A stretch of DNA of 64,000 nt from Inia geoffrensis (GCA_036417435.1 CM070904.1:17342835-17406834); one strand, 5' to 3'; numbered from the stretch's first letter, positions 14,201-26,200 are shown. The notes: generated from the sequence alone by a model not told the origin. Translations and numbers: made by a program.

Positions 14201-14995
14201 ATGTCTTCCAGGTTGTCCATTTGATTGGCACAGAGTTGGTTGTAGTAATCTCTCATAATCCCTTGTAGTTGTTACTTCTCCCTTTTCATTTCTAATTCTG
14301 TTGATTTGAGTCTTCTCACTATTTTTCTTGATGAGTCTGGCTAATGGTTCATCAATTTTGTTTACCTTCTCAAAGAATCAGCTTGGCTGTTATCATTTGC
14401 CTTATGTATTGATGTGCTCCTATTTTGGGTGCATAAATATATACAATTGTTATATCTTCTTTTTGGATTGATCCCTTTATCATTTTGTAGTGTCCTTCTT
14501 TGTCTCTTGCAATAGTCTTTATTTTAGAGTCTGTTTTGTCTGATATGAGAATTGCTCCTCCAGTTTTCTTTTGATTTCCATTTGCATGGAATATCCTTTT
14601 CCACCCATTCACTTTCAGTCTGTATGTGTTCCTAGGTCTGAAGTGGGTCTCTTGTCGACAGCATATATATGAGTCTTGGTTTTGTATCCATTCAGCCAGT
14701 CTATGTCTTTTGGTTGGAGCATTTAATCCATTTACATTTAAGGTAATTATCAATATGTATGTTCCTATCACCATTTTCTTAATTGGTTTGGGTTTGTTAT
14801 TCTAGGTCTTTCCTTCTCTTGTGTTTCCTGCCTAGAGAAGTTCTTTTAGCATTTGTTGTATATCTGGTTTGCTGCTGCTGAATTCTCTTAGCTTTTGGTT
14901 GTCTGTAAAGGTTTTAATTTCTCTGTCGAATCTGAATAAGATCCTTGCTCAGTAGAGTAATCTTGGTTGTAGGTTTTTCCCTTTCATCTCTTTAC
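11299..14995 (-). mobile_element. Young L1, 5'-truncated and internally deleted
   Basis: A 3.7 kb L1 on the minus strand. It starts at a T run (reversed A tail, 11299-11310) and contains 3' UTR, most of ORF2, the short inter-ORF spacer and a small end piece of ORF1 at about 14800-14995. Inside ORF2 the sequence jumps, near 14389, from the middle of the endonuclease domain straight to the segment before the reverse transcriptase, so several hundred bases are missing relative to the copy at 42.7 kb. The FADD active-site codons are intact near 13380-13400. Frames shift several times, so it is not coding. Confidence 0.93.
11690..14774 (-). pseudogene. L1 ORF2 remnant with internal deletion
   Basis: ORF2 pieces, in protein order, are: 14774-14370 (start of the endonuclease; NVNGLN and QETH motifs present, then a fused junction), 14256-13588 (reverse transcriptase N-half with NKSPGPDGF and SIDAEKPFD), 13607-13413 ([13 protein letters not shown] motif), 13328-12909, 12912-12259 and 12069-11761 (C-terminal domain with CWWEC). 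A full L1 ORF2 is roughly 1,270 codons. This copy lacks the second half of the endonuclease, including the GDFN and SDH catalytic motifs, and has frameshifts between the pieces. Confidence 0.9.
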
Positions 14996-16085
14996 GTTTA
15001 ATTGTTTTAAAGTAAATTTCATTGGATAATTATTTAGACTTGAAAAACATCTATAGAGATTTGAGATTTATAAATCACTTTGGATCTGTACTCCTGCAAA
15101 TTTTACTATTAGATTTTCAATGTTGCATTAGTGGGAGAAACCTTTTTTTGTTTTAATCCAGCTGTAACTCTCCAGGTTAATATTTAATACAGATTTCTGC
15201 ATGAATTATTTTAAAAGCATCTAATATCTGCCTTTATTAATTCTCTTTAATTTTTCTGGTCTTTAAAATCTGGTCTTCTGTGTGTCATATGTATCCTACT
15301 TTACTGTTTGATTTATAATCGCTAGTGGAATCTCCCAGTTTTGAAACTCCTAATATTGCATTAATAAATTACTTTCTGGAAATACATTTCAAAACTGTCA
15401 CCTCATATTTTGTTTAATATTAGGTAATGAAATATGAGTGAATAAGATCAATGAGTAAAGTGCATTAACACAAGAAGATTAAGGTAGGTGTACTTGAAAC
15501 ATTCTTAAAACACTGTATTATGCATGTCTATACAGTACTTTGATTAAATAATCTTTCTTCCTTTTCAGCTCATTGAACATTAAGAGTCAATTATCCTGAA
15601 CACATATTCAGTCAGGTTTCTTTTTTTTTTTTTAAATGAAAAGATGTGACAAGATAGAATCACTGTCATGCCCCTCCATCCTGAGCTGTAAGAATGTAAT
15701 GATACTTTTAGTGTCTGCCCCCGACCATCCAGACTCCTGACATTTCTGTCCAATTCCTTTTTCCATAACTTGTCTAGCAAAAGGAAAAATGGTACTATAT
15801 CCTAGTTTAAGTTCTTTCCAGTAAAGGCAACGTTTTATTTTATACCTAGTCCACTCAAAGCAGGTAGTAATGGACTTCATATTCCAGTTTGCTGTTGAAA
15901 TTGAGAACTGAGGCCTCTGCATCCACCCCAACTGTCAGGACCTACATCCGTAAGATTTTACTTTTAGTTCTTGCCCATGAAGATGAGACTGTAAATCAGT
16001 ACAAAACTTAATTTTTTTTTCATAAACTTGCTGAAAAGTAATTTATCTGAACCATAAGCTCCTAAAACTGAGCAAATTTCTAAAT
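14996..16085. other. Non-coding sequence, nothing recognised
   Basis: Roughly 1.1 kb of AT-rich sequence following the L1 5' truncation point. There is a poly-T run near 15620-15633. The minus-strand frames at 15580-15931 are short, overlap one another in different frames and show no family resemblance. I see no convincing gene or repeat. Confidence 0.55.
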
Positions 16086-16089
16086 TATC

Positions 16090-16385
16090 AAACAACTGTT
16101 AACTTAAGGGTCACCTCAAAATGCTTGCCTCTCCATGTGCACCCCTCCTAGGCCATTACATCATGAAATGCACCCATCTTCGATCAGACCCTCACACTGA
16201 AATACCTGTCTTAACAATTCACATCTAGATTTCCAGCCCTATACACAACCCCCAACCCACCACACCAACCTCTCTTTCTGGACCTACAAAGACTATCAAA
16301 ATGTTGTCCTCCCTGACTGCAATAGGTAATAAACTCAGCTTTGCATAACAGGTTATTCTGGGTGTTGACAGCTGACAAAATTCAC
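16090..16385 (+). repeat. LTR-like fragment, first of two related pieces
   Basis: The stretch is C-rich and ends in a segment like the polyadenylation region of a retroviral LTR: TAATAAACTCAGC followed by a T-rich stretch and AACAGGTTATTC. A similar but diverged segment ends the region at 19140-19430. No gag, pol or env coding sequence is visible between the two. I infer an old solo LTR or LTR fragment; the family is not named. Confidence 0.35.
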
Positions 16386-17653
16386 CTCCCATGAATATCA
16401 ATATAAAGTCACCTTATTTTTTAATGTTATTATTGGTAATGTAATGATGCATTAATTTAGACATTGGCTTTTAATGTTTCAAAATTAAATCTATCCCTCT
16501 ATCATCTATCTGTGGAGAGAATTTTCAAAAAGTGGAAAAAAGCTTGGCAAATTGGTTGTTTGAAACATTTTAATACAAATATGATTTTTGCCTGAAAAAC
16601 CTATTTTTTAACATGTCTAAAATAAAAATTCTATAGCATCCATTTTTTAAATTCACAAACTGAAAACATTAGAAAAAACAGTAAAACAAAATAATGCAAT
16701 GATAATCACTGAAAATGTTCAAATAAATTTAGGAAGGATTTGTTAAATATCAAGTTACGATTTAATCATTATTTAAAGGTATCAGTGGTAAATCTAGACG
16801 ATGAGCTAATCATAGTTGAAACACAGCAGGCCTTTACCCATCTCTCCTAAAACACTGCTCACAACTATATAGAAATTTTTCTCACTTTTTATGGAACCCC
16901 AGGCTCTATATATTTACCTGAGAAAATTGAGGCCATCTGAAATGGCTTAGTTGTCCTTTTTGTCTACCTCAAAATCTCATTCCGTGTACACTCGTCCGTT
17001 CCCCCAGACTTCTGGAAAGAGGTGATCTTTCTCTTTTGAAAGGCAAAAAAGCTGTTTTGTAGCCAAATCAGTATGCTCCGTGCTTTTAAATATCTTTGAT
17101 TTCTGATATTTCTTAAATATCTACCTCTTGCCATTTACTTGTACTTTTCATGTTGTATATTTCTTCTCTATATTAAAAAATAATAATGATCACCCTCATT
17201 CAGTTCTTTTGCTCTCTCCCAGGCTTTTGTCCTTTCACAATAAGCCTCAGTAAACCTTTTGTACAAGAGGTTTCAGCCTTATCCTGTGTGTCCACCATAC
17301 ATGTAATTCTCCATATCTCCCCGAAGCACAGTTGCAGTCCTCACTCTCCTGAAATAGCAAACTACCAACATCAACACTGAGCTGTGATAACCAAATTTAA
17401 TGTGCTCTTTCTGCATGCTTAGTCCCCACCACACTCAACTTTGCAGTCTGTGACAATTACAATGAACAGAAGGATTTTGAAATCTGTTCTTGCCTTTGAA
17501 GCGTTACCTTGTCCTGGAATCCTTTCTTCAAAAATTTCTATACATTCTACTCATCCAATTGCTATCTAAACAAAGACATACTCCAAAGCTCAATTCTGAG
17601 CTTTTTTTTTTTTCCAGCTGCTATTCTCTAACTGGTCATTTCTACTCAGACCT
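16386..17653. other. Non-coding sequence, nothing recognised
   Basis: About 1.3 kb of AT-rich sequence with no gene. The open frames at 17186-17380 and 17490-17870 are short and the second runs into the L1 insertion that follows, so neither is credible as coding. Confidence 0.5.
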
Positions 17654-18101
17654 ACCTATATTGATTCTTTTTTTTTTTCTTTACTTTTTAAAAATTTATT
17701 TATTTATTTTTACAGTAGGTCCTTGTTGGTTATCTGTTTTAAATATAGCAGTGTGTACATGTCAATCCCAAACTCCCTATGTATCCCTCCCCCACCCTCC
17801 CCCGACCCTGGTAACCAGAAGTTCATTCTCTAAATGTCCACAGACAGATGAATGGATAAAGAAGATGTGATACATATATACAATGGAATATTACTCAGCT
17901 GTTAAACAGAATGAAATAATGCCATTTGCAGCTATATGGATGGACCCAGAGATGATCATACTAAGTGAAGTAAGTCAGACAAAGACAAAGATCCTGTGAT
18001 AATCACTTATATGCAGAATCTAAAAATAAATGATACAAATGAACTTATTTGCAAAACAGAACAAACTCACAGACTTAGAGAATGAACCTATATTGATTCT
18101 T
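17654..18101 (-). mobile_element. Complete small L1 insertion with 5' inversion (twin priming)
   Basis: A self-contained insertion flanked by a perfect 16-base target-site duplication, ACCTATATTGATTCTT, at 17654-17669 and 18086-18101. Inside, a T run and reversed L1 3' UTR (about 17670-17833) are followed by ORF2 C-terminal and 3' sequence in the opposite, plus, orientation (about 17834-18085). The two pieces meet at nearly the same L1 position, near TTAGAGAATGAA, which is present in both. This is the expected product of twin priming, where both target strands prime reverse transcription. The perfect duplication suggests a fairly recent event. Confidence 0.9.
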
Positions 18102-19139
18102 AAACTTTTGAACCCTGATCTCTCCTGGATGCTGGTTTTATATTTACAGTTCTATGCTAGATGACATAAATGACTTGCAGATACATAAAACGCAGTAGAC
18201 TAAAATTAAACTCATCATATTTTTGGCTACACCCTCCCTCAAAGTTCTATATATATATGCTTAAGTTCATTACATCTTCCTATCTCATCTCCTATATAGA
18301 TGGAGATATATATATATATACATATATATAGATCTCCTATATAGAGGCTATAAAGCCTCTCACTTGGAAGATTGTTTTAGTTTTTTCAGTGTTCTCTATG
18401 CCTCTAGTTTATTCCCATCACATAGCCTAACACATCCTAAACAACACTTTGAATGCTCTCATTTGCTCTGAAAACAATCATAACACTCAGGTTACTCACT
18501 CCATGGCTTCAACACGTATTTCCCTACTTATTATCTCCTGATACCCTATAAAAAGTTCTGATCATCTGTTGTTTACAGTTGTCCACACAACTCATACTTC
18601 ACTCCCACTCTATTTTCCTTATGATGCCCAGTAACCAATGGCCAGGTCCTGTCCAGAATTTCCACCTTTCCCAAAGCATGGTTAGATTCCCGACACTTCT
18701 AAAGTCCTCACTCAGTGTCTCTCTTTTCTGAGCTCTTCGACCAGTCATTTAATATTAAATCATATAATTTCTTTCAAATAATTTTACTATTTTTATTTAG
18801 TTTTCATGTGTTTGTTTTGGGTTTTCAATTACTTTAGAAATTCTAGAAGGCCCTATTTCTTGTTTCTTTCAGAACTGAAACAATCCACACCCACACATCC
18901 CACAATCTACATTAACATGAATTTACTATTCAAGTGTCTGTATTAATACGGCTTTAATATTTCAGAAAATTCTTGCTGGTAAGATGAGGTTGCAAATAAC
19001 TTCATCCGTTTTTTTCTTTTTTTTCAGGAACTTTCTGAAAACGCATTTATTTGAAAAATAGACTACTCAACTAATGCTCACTGAAGTAAACATCTCTTTC
19101 TCAGAACAATACATAACTCAACCAAATGACTGTTTAATA
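18102..19139. other. Non-coding sequence with small AT microsatellites
   Basis: No gene seen. A TATATA-rich patch lies at about 18246-18335 and includes an imperfect repeat of CTCCTATATAGA. The remainder is AT-rich sequence without a named repeat. Confidence 0.5.
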
Positions 19140-19430
19140 TTCAAGAGTCTCTCCCTAACCCTCCCCTCCCTAAATTCACCAATCCTCAACTTTTACAACT
19201 CAAATTTCAACCAATCCTAATCAGTACTACTTCTTGAAAGACCTGTCAATCCAGATCCCCCCCAAACCTCAAAAACATCCCTCTTTCACCATTCCCTTTG
19301 GGTAATATGCTGCTTACTCTTGGTGAAGAAACTGATCTTCTTTATGAAGGTAAGCAACAAATTCAGCTGTGCTTCATCATATTTAACAGGTTATCTTGGT
19401 GGTAAGTTGGGGGAACTACTATTCAGTTTA
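19140..19430 (+). repeat. LTR-like fragment, second of two related pieces
   Basis: A C-rich stretch ending in a segment resembling 16325-16350: CAAATTCAGC, a T-rich run, then AACAGGTTATCTTGG. A CCCTTTGGG motif near 19294 also fits the leader of many ERV LTRs. No retroviral coding sequence adjoins it. The call rests on this limited resemblance and on overall composition. Confidence 0.35.
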
Positions 19431-19554
19431 TAACTTCTATAGTACACAATATGGCACCTATCCCACTGAAAGACCTCAACAAATATTTTTCTCTGGTACA
19501 AGATTAATTCTTTTCACTACCTTTATCAATTATATTTTATTTTCCCATGTATAA

Positions 19555-19905
19555 CTTTATTTAGAAATGCATTTAGCACTATTGACAAAGACTCCTCCTT
19601 GACCAAAATTTAGTTGGGCACCTCTGACCCCTCTTCCTCACTAGACCCTGACTGTTCACTGCTAGCAAGAATCCTGCTAAGTCAGCTTAGTGACTGCCCT
19701 TGATATGTCCTCTTAGAAAATTTCCATGTACTCTGCCTCACACTCTGCTTCTTGGCTATAAATCCCTAGGTATCTTTGCTGTATTTAGAGTTGAGTTTAG
19801 TTGTCTTCCCTCTATTGCAACAGTCTACCCTCTATTGTAATAGTCTTGAATGAGGTCTTCCTTACTATTTTAACATGTGGGAAAATAATTTTTCTGTAAC
19901 CCAAC
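19555..19905 (+). repeat. Probable ERV1-type solo LTR fragment
   Basis: The sequence has the layout of a mammalian ERV LTR 3' half: a TATA-like GGCTATAAATCC near 19754, then two tandem CCTCTATTG-type units at about 19809-19845, a degraded polyadenylation region (TGAATGAGGTCTTCCTTAC) and an AT-rich end. There is no coding body. It could also be the 3' part of a related DNA or LTR repeat; the class is inferred from layout alone. Confidence 0.42.
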
Positions 19906-19924
19906 CTTACAAACATAAGTTTAG

Positions 19925-20097
19925 GTGCACCAAATTTGGCCCACAGTCATGTTTATTCATTTATTCATTTACATATTGTAGCTGCTTTTGCACTACAATA
20001 GCAGATTTTAGTAGCTGCAGCACAGAGTATATAGCTCATAAAACCTAAAACGTTTACTCTCTGATCCTTTAAAGAAAAATCTGCTGACTTCTGTGTT
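19925..20097 (+). mobile_element. hAT-type DNA transposon remnant (MITE)
   Basis: A non-autonomous hAT-Charlie-like relic. Diagnostic phrases include CCAAATTTGGCCC at the left, GCTGCTTTTGCACTAC in the middle, and CCTTTAAAGAAAAA followed by CTGCTGACTTCTG at the right, matching a widespread old mammalian MITE. No transposase is encoded. I recognise the class but do not assign the exact family name. Confidence 0.6.
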
Positions 20098-22150
20098 GGT
20101 TGTTTGCTTCATTCAAATATCATATTTTTTACTTACCATATTTAGAAATGTTAGTTTAGTCACCAATCACTGCAATGTCACTAGAAGAATTACTTTTGGA
20201 TCCCCAAAATATCTATTTACTTGAAAGAATTTTTGCTTTCCAATCTGGCATGAGAGATAGAGTTACCTTAAAATGATTTGCATTCCTGGTAAATATTTAG
20301 GATAAAGATAGATGTACAAAATAAATGCATTTTTCTAAAAAATAACCAGAATAAAGGCCATCTTCATTTAAAAGTTGTCATAATTCTAAGTAATGATCAT
20401 TAATTCATATGGAAATGTCAATCCTATGAATGGAACTTCCAGTGGTAAACAGCCCTTTCCACTTGATGGCCACTCAACTAAATGATGTTGTTTTGATCTG
20501 TAGCTAAAATGTGAATAGCAGCAGTTTTCATAGGATCATTTCATTCTTTAGATTATTTGAAAAAAATCACATAAGAGAAAAATTAAACACCACTCTCTCA
20601 AATTTGAAACACCTCTACCACCAGAAGATTTGTTTGCACAGCAGTAGCATAAATACCACTTGTAACTGGTTCTTAACTTTCTTCAGTTAAAACCATCAGA
20701 AATCACTAGGGTTTTACCAAAGCTTTCTTAACTCCAGACTCACATACTCAACTACCTCTGCTTGAGTGGTCCAGTCTACTGTAGTCAGCAGGCAAAAAGA
20801 AGACAAACAGATTCATGCCTTCTTTTCACTGAGCACCTCATGTGAAATGAACATAAATGTTGGTTGTGTTTCTATGATCTTAAAAGTCTAGAAGTCTACA
20901 CGGCAGTGACACATACAAATAAATCTTATTTTAAGGTAACACGTAAACGGCAAAATATAAAGAAAAAATAAGAGCCTAGGAAAATATCTAAATCACTCTT
21001 CTCTTGTCTAATTTTGTTTCTGTTTTAGTCACTAACTTGTCTCCATGTTTCCTTATTCTGGAAAGATTAATCTGGGCTGATCTCAGCTTCCAAATGAAGA
21101 TTTGGAGGATGGGCAGGTCACCAGCAATCCTATGTAAGGTAAGTGTTTTCTTATTATGGAGTTCCATTCCTGTAAGGCACCTCACTATATGAGAAGGTAC
21201 CATCTGGCCCTCACCACAAACTCTCTTTGTCTCTGATCCAAAGGTTTCATGTTCATATATATATATATAGACAAGAAGAGTAAAATCTCAGATCATTCAC
21301 AGTTACTCATTTACAAGTTATCCTTCCTCAATTCTAAACACCTCCCCTTTTTCTCTCAAGGTTTTAATTCTAATATTAATTTCTACATCATTAATAACAC
21401 AGTCTCAAATTGCAGTGACATTTCATTAACTTAATCATAAATCAAATAATCTTGCACCAAACTTGTAAATTAGAGACTCAAAATTAACATTAACTCTACA
21501 CATCCAATTTGTGCTTTAATCTTGCAACACTGACTGCCATTTAAAGTTCTGAAATCCACTATTTAGATATCTATCTGTTATCTATCTATAATATATAAAT
21601 GGTATTTTATATATATATATATATATAATTATCTACCTATAATACTTATATCTGTGCAGATTTAGCTACTTGGATCCTTTCTGGCCAGTCCATACATTTT
21701 AGTCAATTTCCATTAACAGGTGACATTGTTCCACTGACAAACATGTTTACTCTCCAATATATTTGATAAGGCTATTCCTTCTTATCAAGATGCAATGTCT
21801 TGAAATTGGTCTTCCAGTTGAATGGAGAGATGAATCTGTTACCTTTCCCTATCTAGTGCCAGTTTATCTTAGGCAGATTCACATCCTATGAAAATTTTTT
21901 TCTCGTCATGTTTAATATTAGAACATTCAAGATAACAAAAGAAAAAGACGTATATTAACAAAGGCAGTAACTTTTGTTTCTTTTCTGATTTTAAAGTAAT
22001 ATACGTGCAACATAGAAAATTTGTATAATGCCAACATACCAAGGAAAAATAACTATGAAAATTTTAATGTGTATCCTTACAAACATGCAGTTGAGATCTC
22101 AAAGTACGTCATGTTTTGTATCCCTTTTTCTTCTCTTAAAATTATAAATT
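20098..22150. other. Non-coding sequence with small TA repeats
   Basis: About 2 kb without a gene. Short TATATA tracts lie at 21256-21269 and 21609-21627. Overlapping frames near 20988-21203 on both strands are mutual shadows and show no recognisable family. Confidence 0.5.
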
Positions 22151-22153
22151 AGT

Positions 22154-22374
22154 GGGCTTCCCTGGTGGCACAGTGGTTGAGAGTCCACCTGCCGATGCAG
22201 GGGACACAGGTTCGTGCCCCTGTCCGGGAGGATCCCACGTGCCGCACAGCGGCTGGGCCCGTGAGCCATGGTCACTGAGCCTGCGCGTCCGGAGCCTGTG
22301 CTCCGCAGCGGGAGAGGCCAAAGCAGTGAGAGGCCCATGCACCGCAAAAAAAAATAAATAAATAAATAAATAAA
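22154..22374 (+). mobile_element. CHR-type tRNA-derived SINE
   Basis: A near full-length cetacean-type SINE. It starts GGGCTTCCCTGGTGGC, has a pol III A box (TGGCACAGTGGTTGAGAGTCC region) and a B box around GGTTCGTGCC, then the GC-rich body ending GAGGCCCATGCACCGC, and an AAATAAATAAAT-type tail. The head descends from a tRNA but is not a working tRNA gene. Open frames on both strands here are by-products of its GC-rich body. No clean target-site duplication is visible. Confidence 0.95.
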
Positions 22375-23746
22375 GTAAATGTAGATATCTTAGTCCTGAA
22401 CATAGTTTTACAAAGTAGCATTGAAGAATTTTTTTTGTTGTACAACTAATTCATACATCTAAACAACAGATGCTGTGACTTTTCAAGTGCATAATGGCAT
22501 ACATTTATCAATTTCTTCATTTTCAATTAAATCTCTAGAGATTAAAATTGATCACTGCACTCCAAGTAGTATATAACTGAACCATAAGATAAGACTTAAT
22601 TGAATAGGAAATTGACTTAGTTGAATGAAATGGAAGTATTGCATTGATTTAAACAGAAAAAATATTGAAATAAGTGACAAAAGTACTGCTTAAAAATTCA
22701 CATACTGAAAGACAATCAGTCTCTGGGGATTATAACAGAAATGTAAAATATATTAAAACACTTATAGGATATTTACCAATATAAGAAAACTCTAGTTCTA
22801 CGGCTAAGTTTAGTGGACAGAGGCAATAACTTTGGGCGATAATTTTGGGTTTTGAGTTTGGATTAAATCACTTCTCAAGCATATTTAGTTTTGTTTTTTT
22901 CTTTTTTAAACACTGTTAAAGTTCATTAGAAAAACTCAGTTGATTAAAGAAAAATGCTGATGAGTCCAAGTTGTATAATGACCTTAGTCATATTCTGTCA
23001 TATGCTTAAGATGAAATTTATCTAACTGTAAACAGCTATTATACTAATTCATGCTCTTAGGAGAAGATTGATTAAATAAGAACACATGGATAAGTTGTTA
23101 CTATTTTATATATAAGGGTAGGAAGTGGGAGAAAAGTAAAGGATTATTTCTGTTTCAAGCATTAGAAGACCTGACACAAATGGATTTAAGTCTAAAAAGT
23201 ATTTTATTGTATGTCTGGCTTCAAGGTACCAGTTGATGCAAGGGCTCAAATGTCATCAGGCCAAGTGTACTATCTTATAGTTTTCTTTCAGATGGCTCTA
23301 TTCAGACAGGCTTTCCCTTCATGATCCAAATATCACTAAAACCTCATGGCCTCTCACTTTCAAGCCCAACAGGAAAAATTAAGGTTTTTTTCTAGGATAC
23401 TCAATGAGAGTTTCGCTGCTGTCTCTGGTCCTGATTGGGCCAGGTAAACATTCTTGCCCTGCGTGTTAGGGGTATGTGATGTACTAACAGGCACAGGACC
23501 AAATCTCATGTCCACTCCTGCTGAGTGTTGGGTATGTGTTGATTTTAAGAAAAGAAATCATTCTGTGGATGCCAGCAAAAGGTCAAGTTTGGATAAGTGA
23601 AATAGGTAACATCTATTATACAGTGTATGTGCATTAATGAAGACTGATTTTATTTATGAAGGGTGTTATTTACAACAAAAACAATGCCTCTCCAAACTTA
23701 CCATACACTGGTATTTTATCATGCAGGAAAGTGCAGCACAATTGAT

Positions 23747-23776
23747 TATGTGTGTGTGTGTATGTGTGTGTGTGTG
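23747..23776 (+). repeat. (TG)n microsatellite
   Basis: About 14 TG units with one interruption (TATG) near 23761. Likely length-variable between individuals. Confidence 0.9.
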
Positions 23777-24377
23777 ATGGGTACTTTGTAGCAGAAGAAT
23801 GGGTCCATAAAAGAAAATATATTTCAGTAATTGTTAAAATTCTGAGGAAACTTTCCAGGTTATTTGGAGCCTTGCCATATTCCCAAGTCACACTTCCCTT
23901 AGAGAAAAATGATTTTGCCTGAAAGCATAAGACTTTTTGTGGCCCACTGGGGAAGCCTTCCAGGAGGAATGTGTGGGTTTGCCAGGATGTGTAGTCAGAG
24001 ATTCATTCTCCTGAGAGGGGAGGAACCATGTTGGCAACAGATCAATCTGATACTGCTCAGGAGATGTACATGTATGTCCTGGAATAATCACAAATCTCCA
24101 TCAAAGTTTCAATTCTCCTGTTGAGTTGTTAAGAGAGACCAGGTTTGCCAAGGTATGGACTGAAATTACAAATGAGTCTTGCCAATAAGGATAAACTCTA
24201 AACATATGATTTAAAATCATTTAGTGGTACCACAGCATTGCAGTGGAAAGGATGCTTTTTATTACTGTGATTCCTTTCCTCAAACCACTGATCTCAACCC
24301 CAACTCTGATCAACCAAATCTTGAAACTAAACATCATGGATAAGTTCAAAGTCCGTCCCTCCACCATGATTCCTTTT

Positions 24378-24575
24378 CAAGTATATAATTTATATAAATA
24401 TATAAAATACATGTATATATTGTATATTTATAGTACATGTATGTATATAAGTATACATAGTGTAATATATATTATATAGTACAATATATAAGTATATATA
24501 GTGTAATATATATTACATAGTATAGTACGATGTAATATATATATACACACACTGACACACATATATATGGGGTAT
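24378..24575. repeat. AT-rich low-complexity tract
   Basis: Irregular repeats of ATATA, GTATAT and TAATATATAT units over about 200 bases, ending in a short ACACAC run. It contains partly self-complementary stretches that could form cruciforms. The open frame ending at 24479 is a low-complexity artefact. Confidence 0.8.
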
Positions 24576-25189
24576 ATTTTAGAGATTTAGGATAAAATCT
24601 GACTCTTCTTATTCCTAAGCATTTAATTTTGGGTCTGGTTACATTAGCTATCTGTAATTTACTCTTCTAATTTGAAATAAGAAAAAACCATGTCCCAATT
24701 AAGTTGTTTGAATATGAAACACTCCAATGTATGCAAAAAAATGCAATATCTTATACAGCATATGTGCCCAATGAGTGAGCCTGGCTTTGCTGATGATGGA
24801 GGTAGCAAAGCTGATTATGATGATTTAACTAGCATTTAAAAAAATAATCCTCCACTCGACCTATATTCCATCCTTATCAGATATTGTCATTAATCATTAA
24901 AAAGTGCACATACTCTTTCTAAAAGGAAATATTCAAATTTCCTTATTTACCACATTACTTAGAATAGAACTGAGTATATAGTTGGTGTTTATGTGTCTCA
25001 TTGAATTAATTCCTAAATCTTTCCATTTTGTGCATTGTAAAATCACCATATACATTTTATGAGAACTAGGCAAGAAGAATAGAAGGAAGTTCCAAGGGTT
25101 AATTATTCACTCAATAATATAAGAAATAAAATAATATTAAGATCTAAAGCCAATGATAAAGGAAACCAACTCAATATCATAAACTAATA

Positions 25190-25590
25190 AATAGATTTTA
25201 AAATGTGATATACTAGAACATTATTTGTCAATAAAGGAGCTGATGATACATGCTACAAGAGGGATGAAGCTTGGAAACAATCGAACTGAAAAAAGCAAAT
25301 CTAAAAGAGCCACATGTTATATAATTCAATGTATAGGAAATGTCCAAGTAGGAAAATGCATAGAAATAGAAAGCAGATTAGTGGTTGCCAGGGGAGAAGG
25401 GGAAAGGGAAAGGGGAAATGACTGCTAATGAGTATGGGGGGCAGTGAAAATATTTTGGAAATAGATAGGGGCGATGGTTGGACAATTCTATGAATATATT
25501 AAAAAACAATGAATTGTATACTTTAAAGGGGTGCATTTTATGGTACATGAATTTTATCTCAATAAAGTTCTTATTAAAAGATAAATAAAT
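25190..25590 (+). mobile_element. Old L1 (L1M class) 3' end
   Basis: The order of phrases is that of an ancient L1 3' UTR in sense orientation: AGATTAGTGGTTGCCAGGGG near 25375, a G-rich stretch, TGAATTGTATACTTTAAA near 25511, then ATCTCAATAAAG and an A-rich tail near 25565. Only the terminal 400 bases remain. The divergence indicates an insertion from early in placental mammal history. Confidence 0.8.
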
Positions 25591-26029
25591 CAGAAAAAAT
25601 GTAAAGACCAAAGAAGAGACGGCTGAGATGCCAAAAGTTTAAAATATACATTTTTAGATTTATTTTGGCTTTAAAAAAAAAACTGTTGGTAGAATAGAAA
25701 AAATATATATACGTGATATTTACCTGGTATTTGTTCCCACTATTTGAAATAATGCTAAATTCTTCAACGTCTTTGAAACAAAAATGGCTTGTTTCTGCAT
25801 TATGGTTGCTATCTATAATTCATCTTCTCCTTTACTTTGAACCTTCTCATCCTCACTTCTGTTAATGCAGGGATCTACACACAGTAGATCGTGAGTAGAC
25901 TATGAATATTTAACATTAGTCATACAGATATATGAGTACCTAATTGCTTTATCAGTAATTTTCACAGATTGTTTCTATAAAAGGAGTCCTAAAAATAATG
26001 TTGCCAATCTAATTGGCTCTAAAATATTT

Positions 26030-26200
26030 TGAAGAGCTGGAAGGAACCAAGGAGGTCATCTTGTCTAATCCCTTCATTTTCTCAAAAATAAAGCCACAGG
26101 AAGTTAGGTGAAAACACTGAGAAATCAGCAATTAAATTCCTGGATGAGGATTCCAAATCCAGTCCAATTTCTGCAACACTGGCTGTCTGTCAACTAATAA
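26030..26200 (+). repeat. Possible MIR3/L2-like fragment
   Basis: Contains AGCTGGAAGGAACC, GGTCATCTTGTCTAATCCC and a decayed GATGAGGAAACTGAG-like stretch, a pattern common in very old mammalian SINE/LINE relics. The match is partial, so class assignment is tentative. Confidence 0.4.

Larger units (their letters stand above)
22375..25185. other. Non-coding sequence, nothing recognised apart from simple repeats
   Basis: About 2.8 kb of AT-rich DNA with no gene. It includes the two simple repeats listed separately. Short frames at 23670-23891, 23909-24124 and 24243-24479 have no family resemblance. Confidence 0.5.

Noticed and set aside
22154..22240. tRNA-like head with A and B boxes
   Set aside because: It is the pol III promoter of a SINE and not a functional tRNA gene; the anticodon-bearing fold is not preserved.
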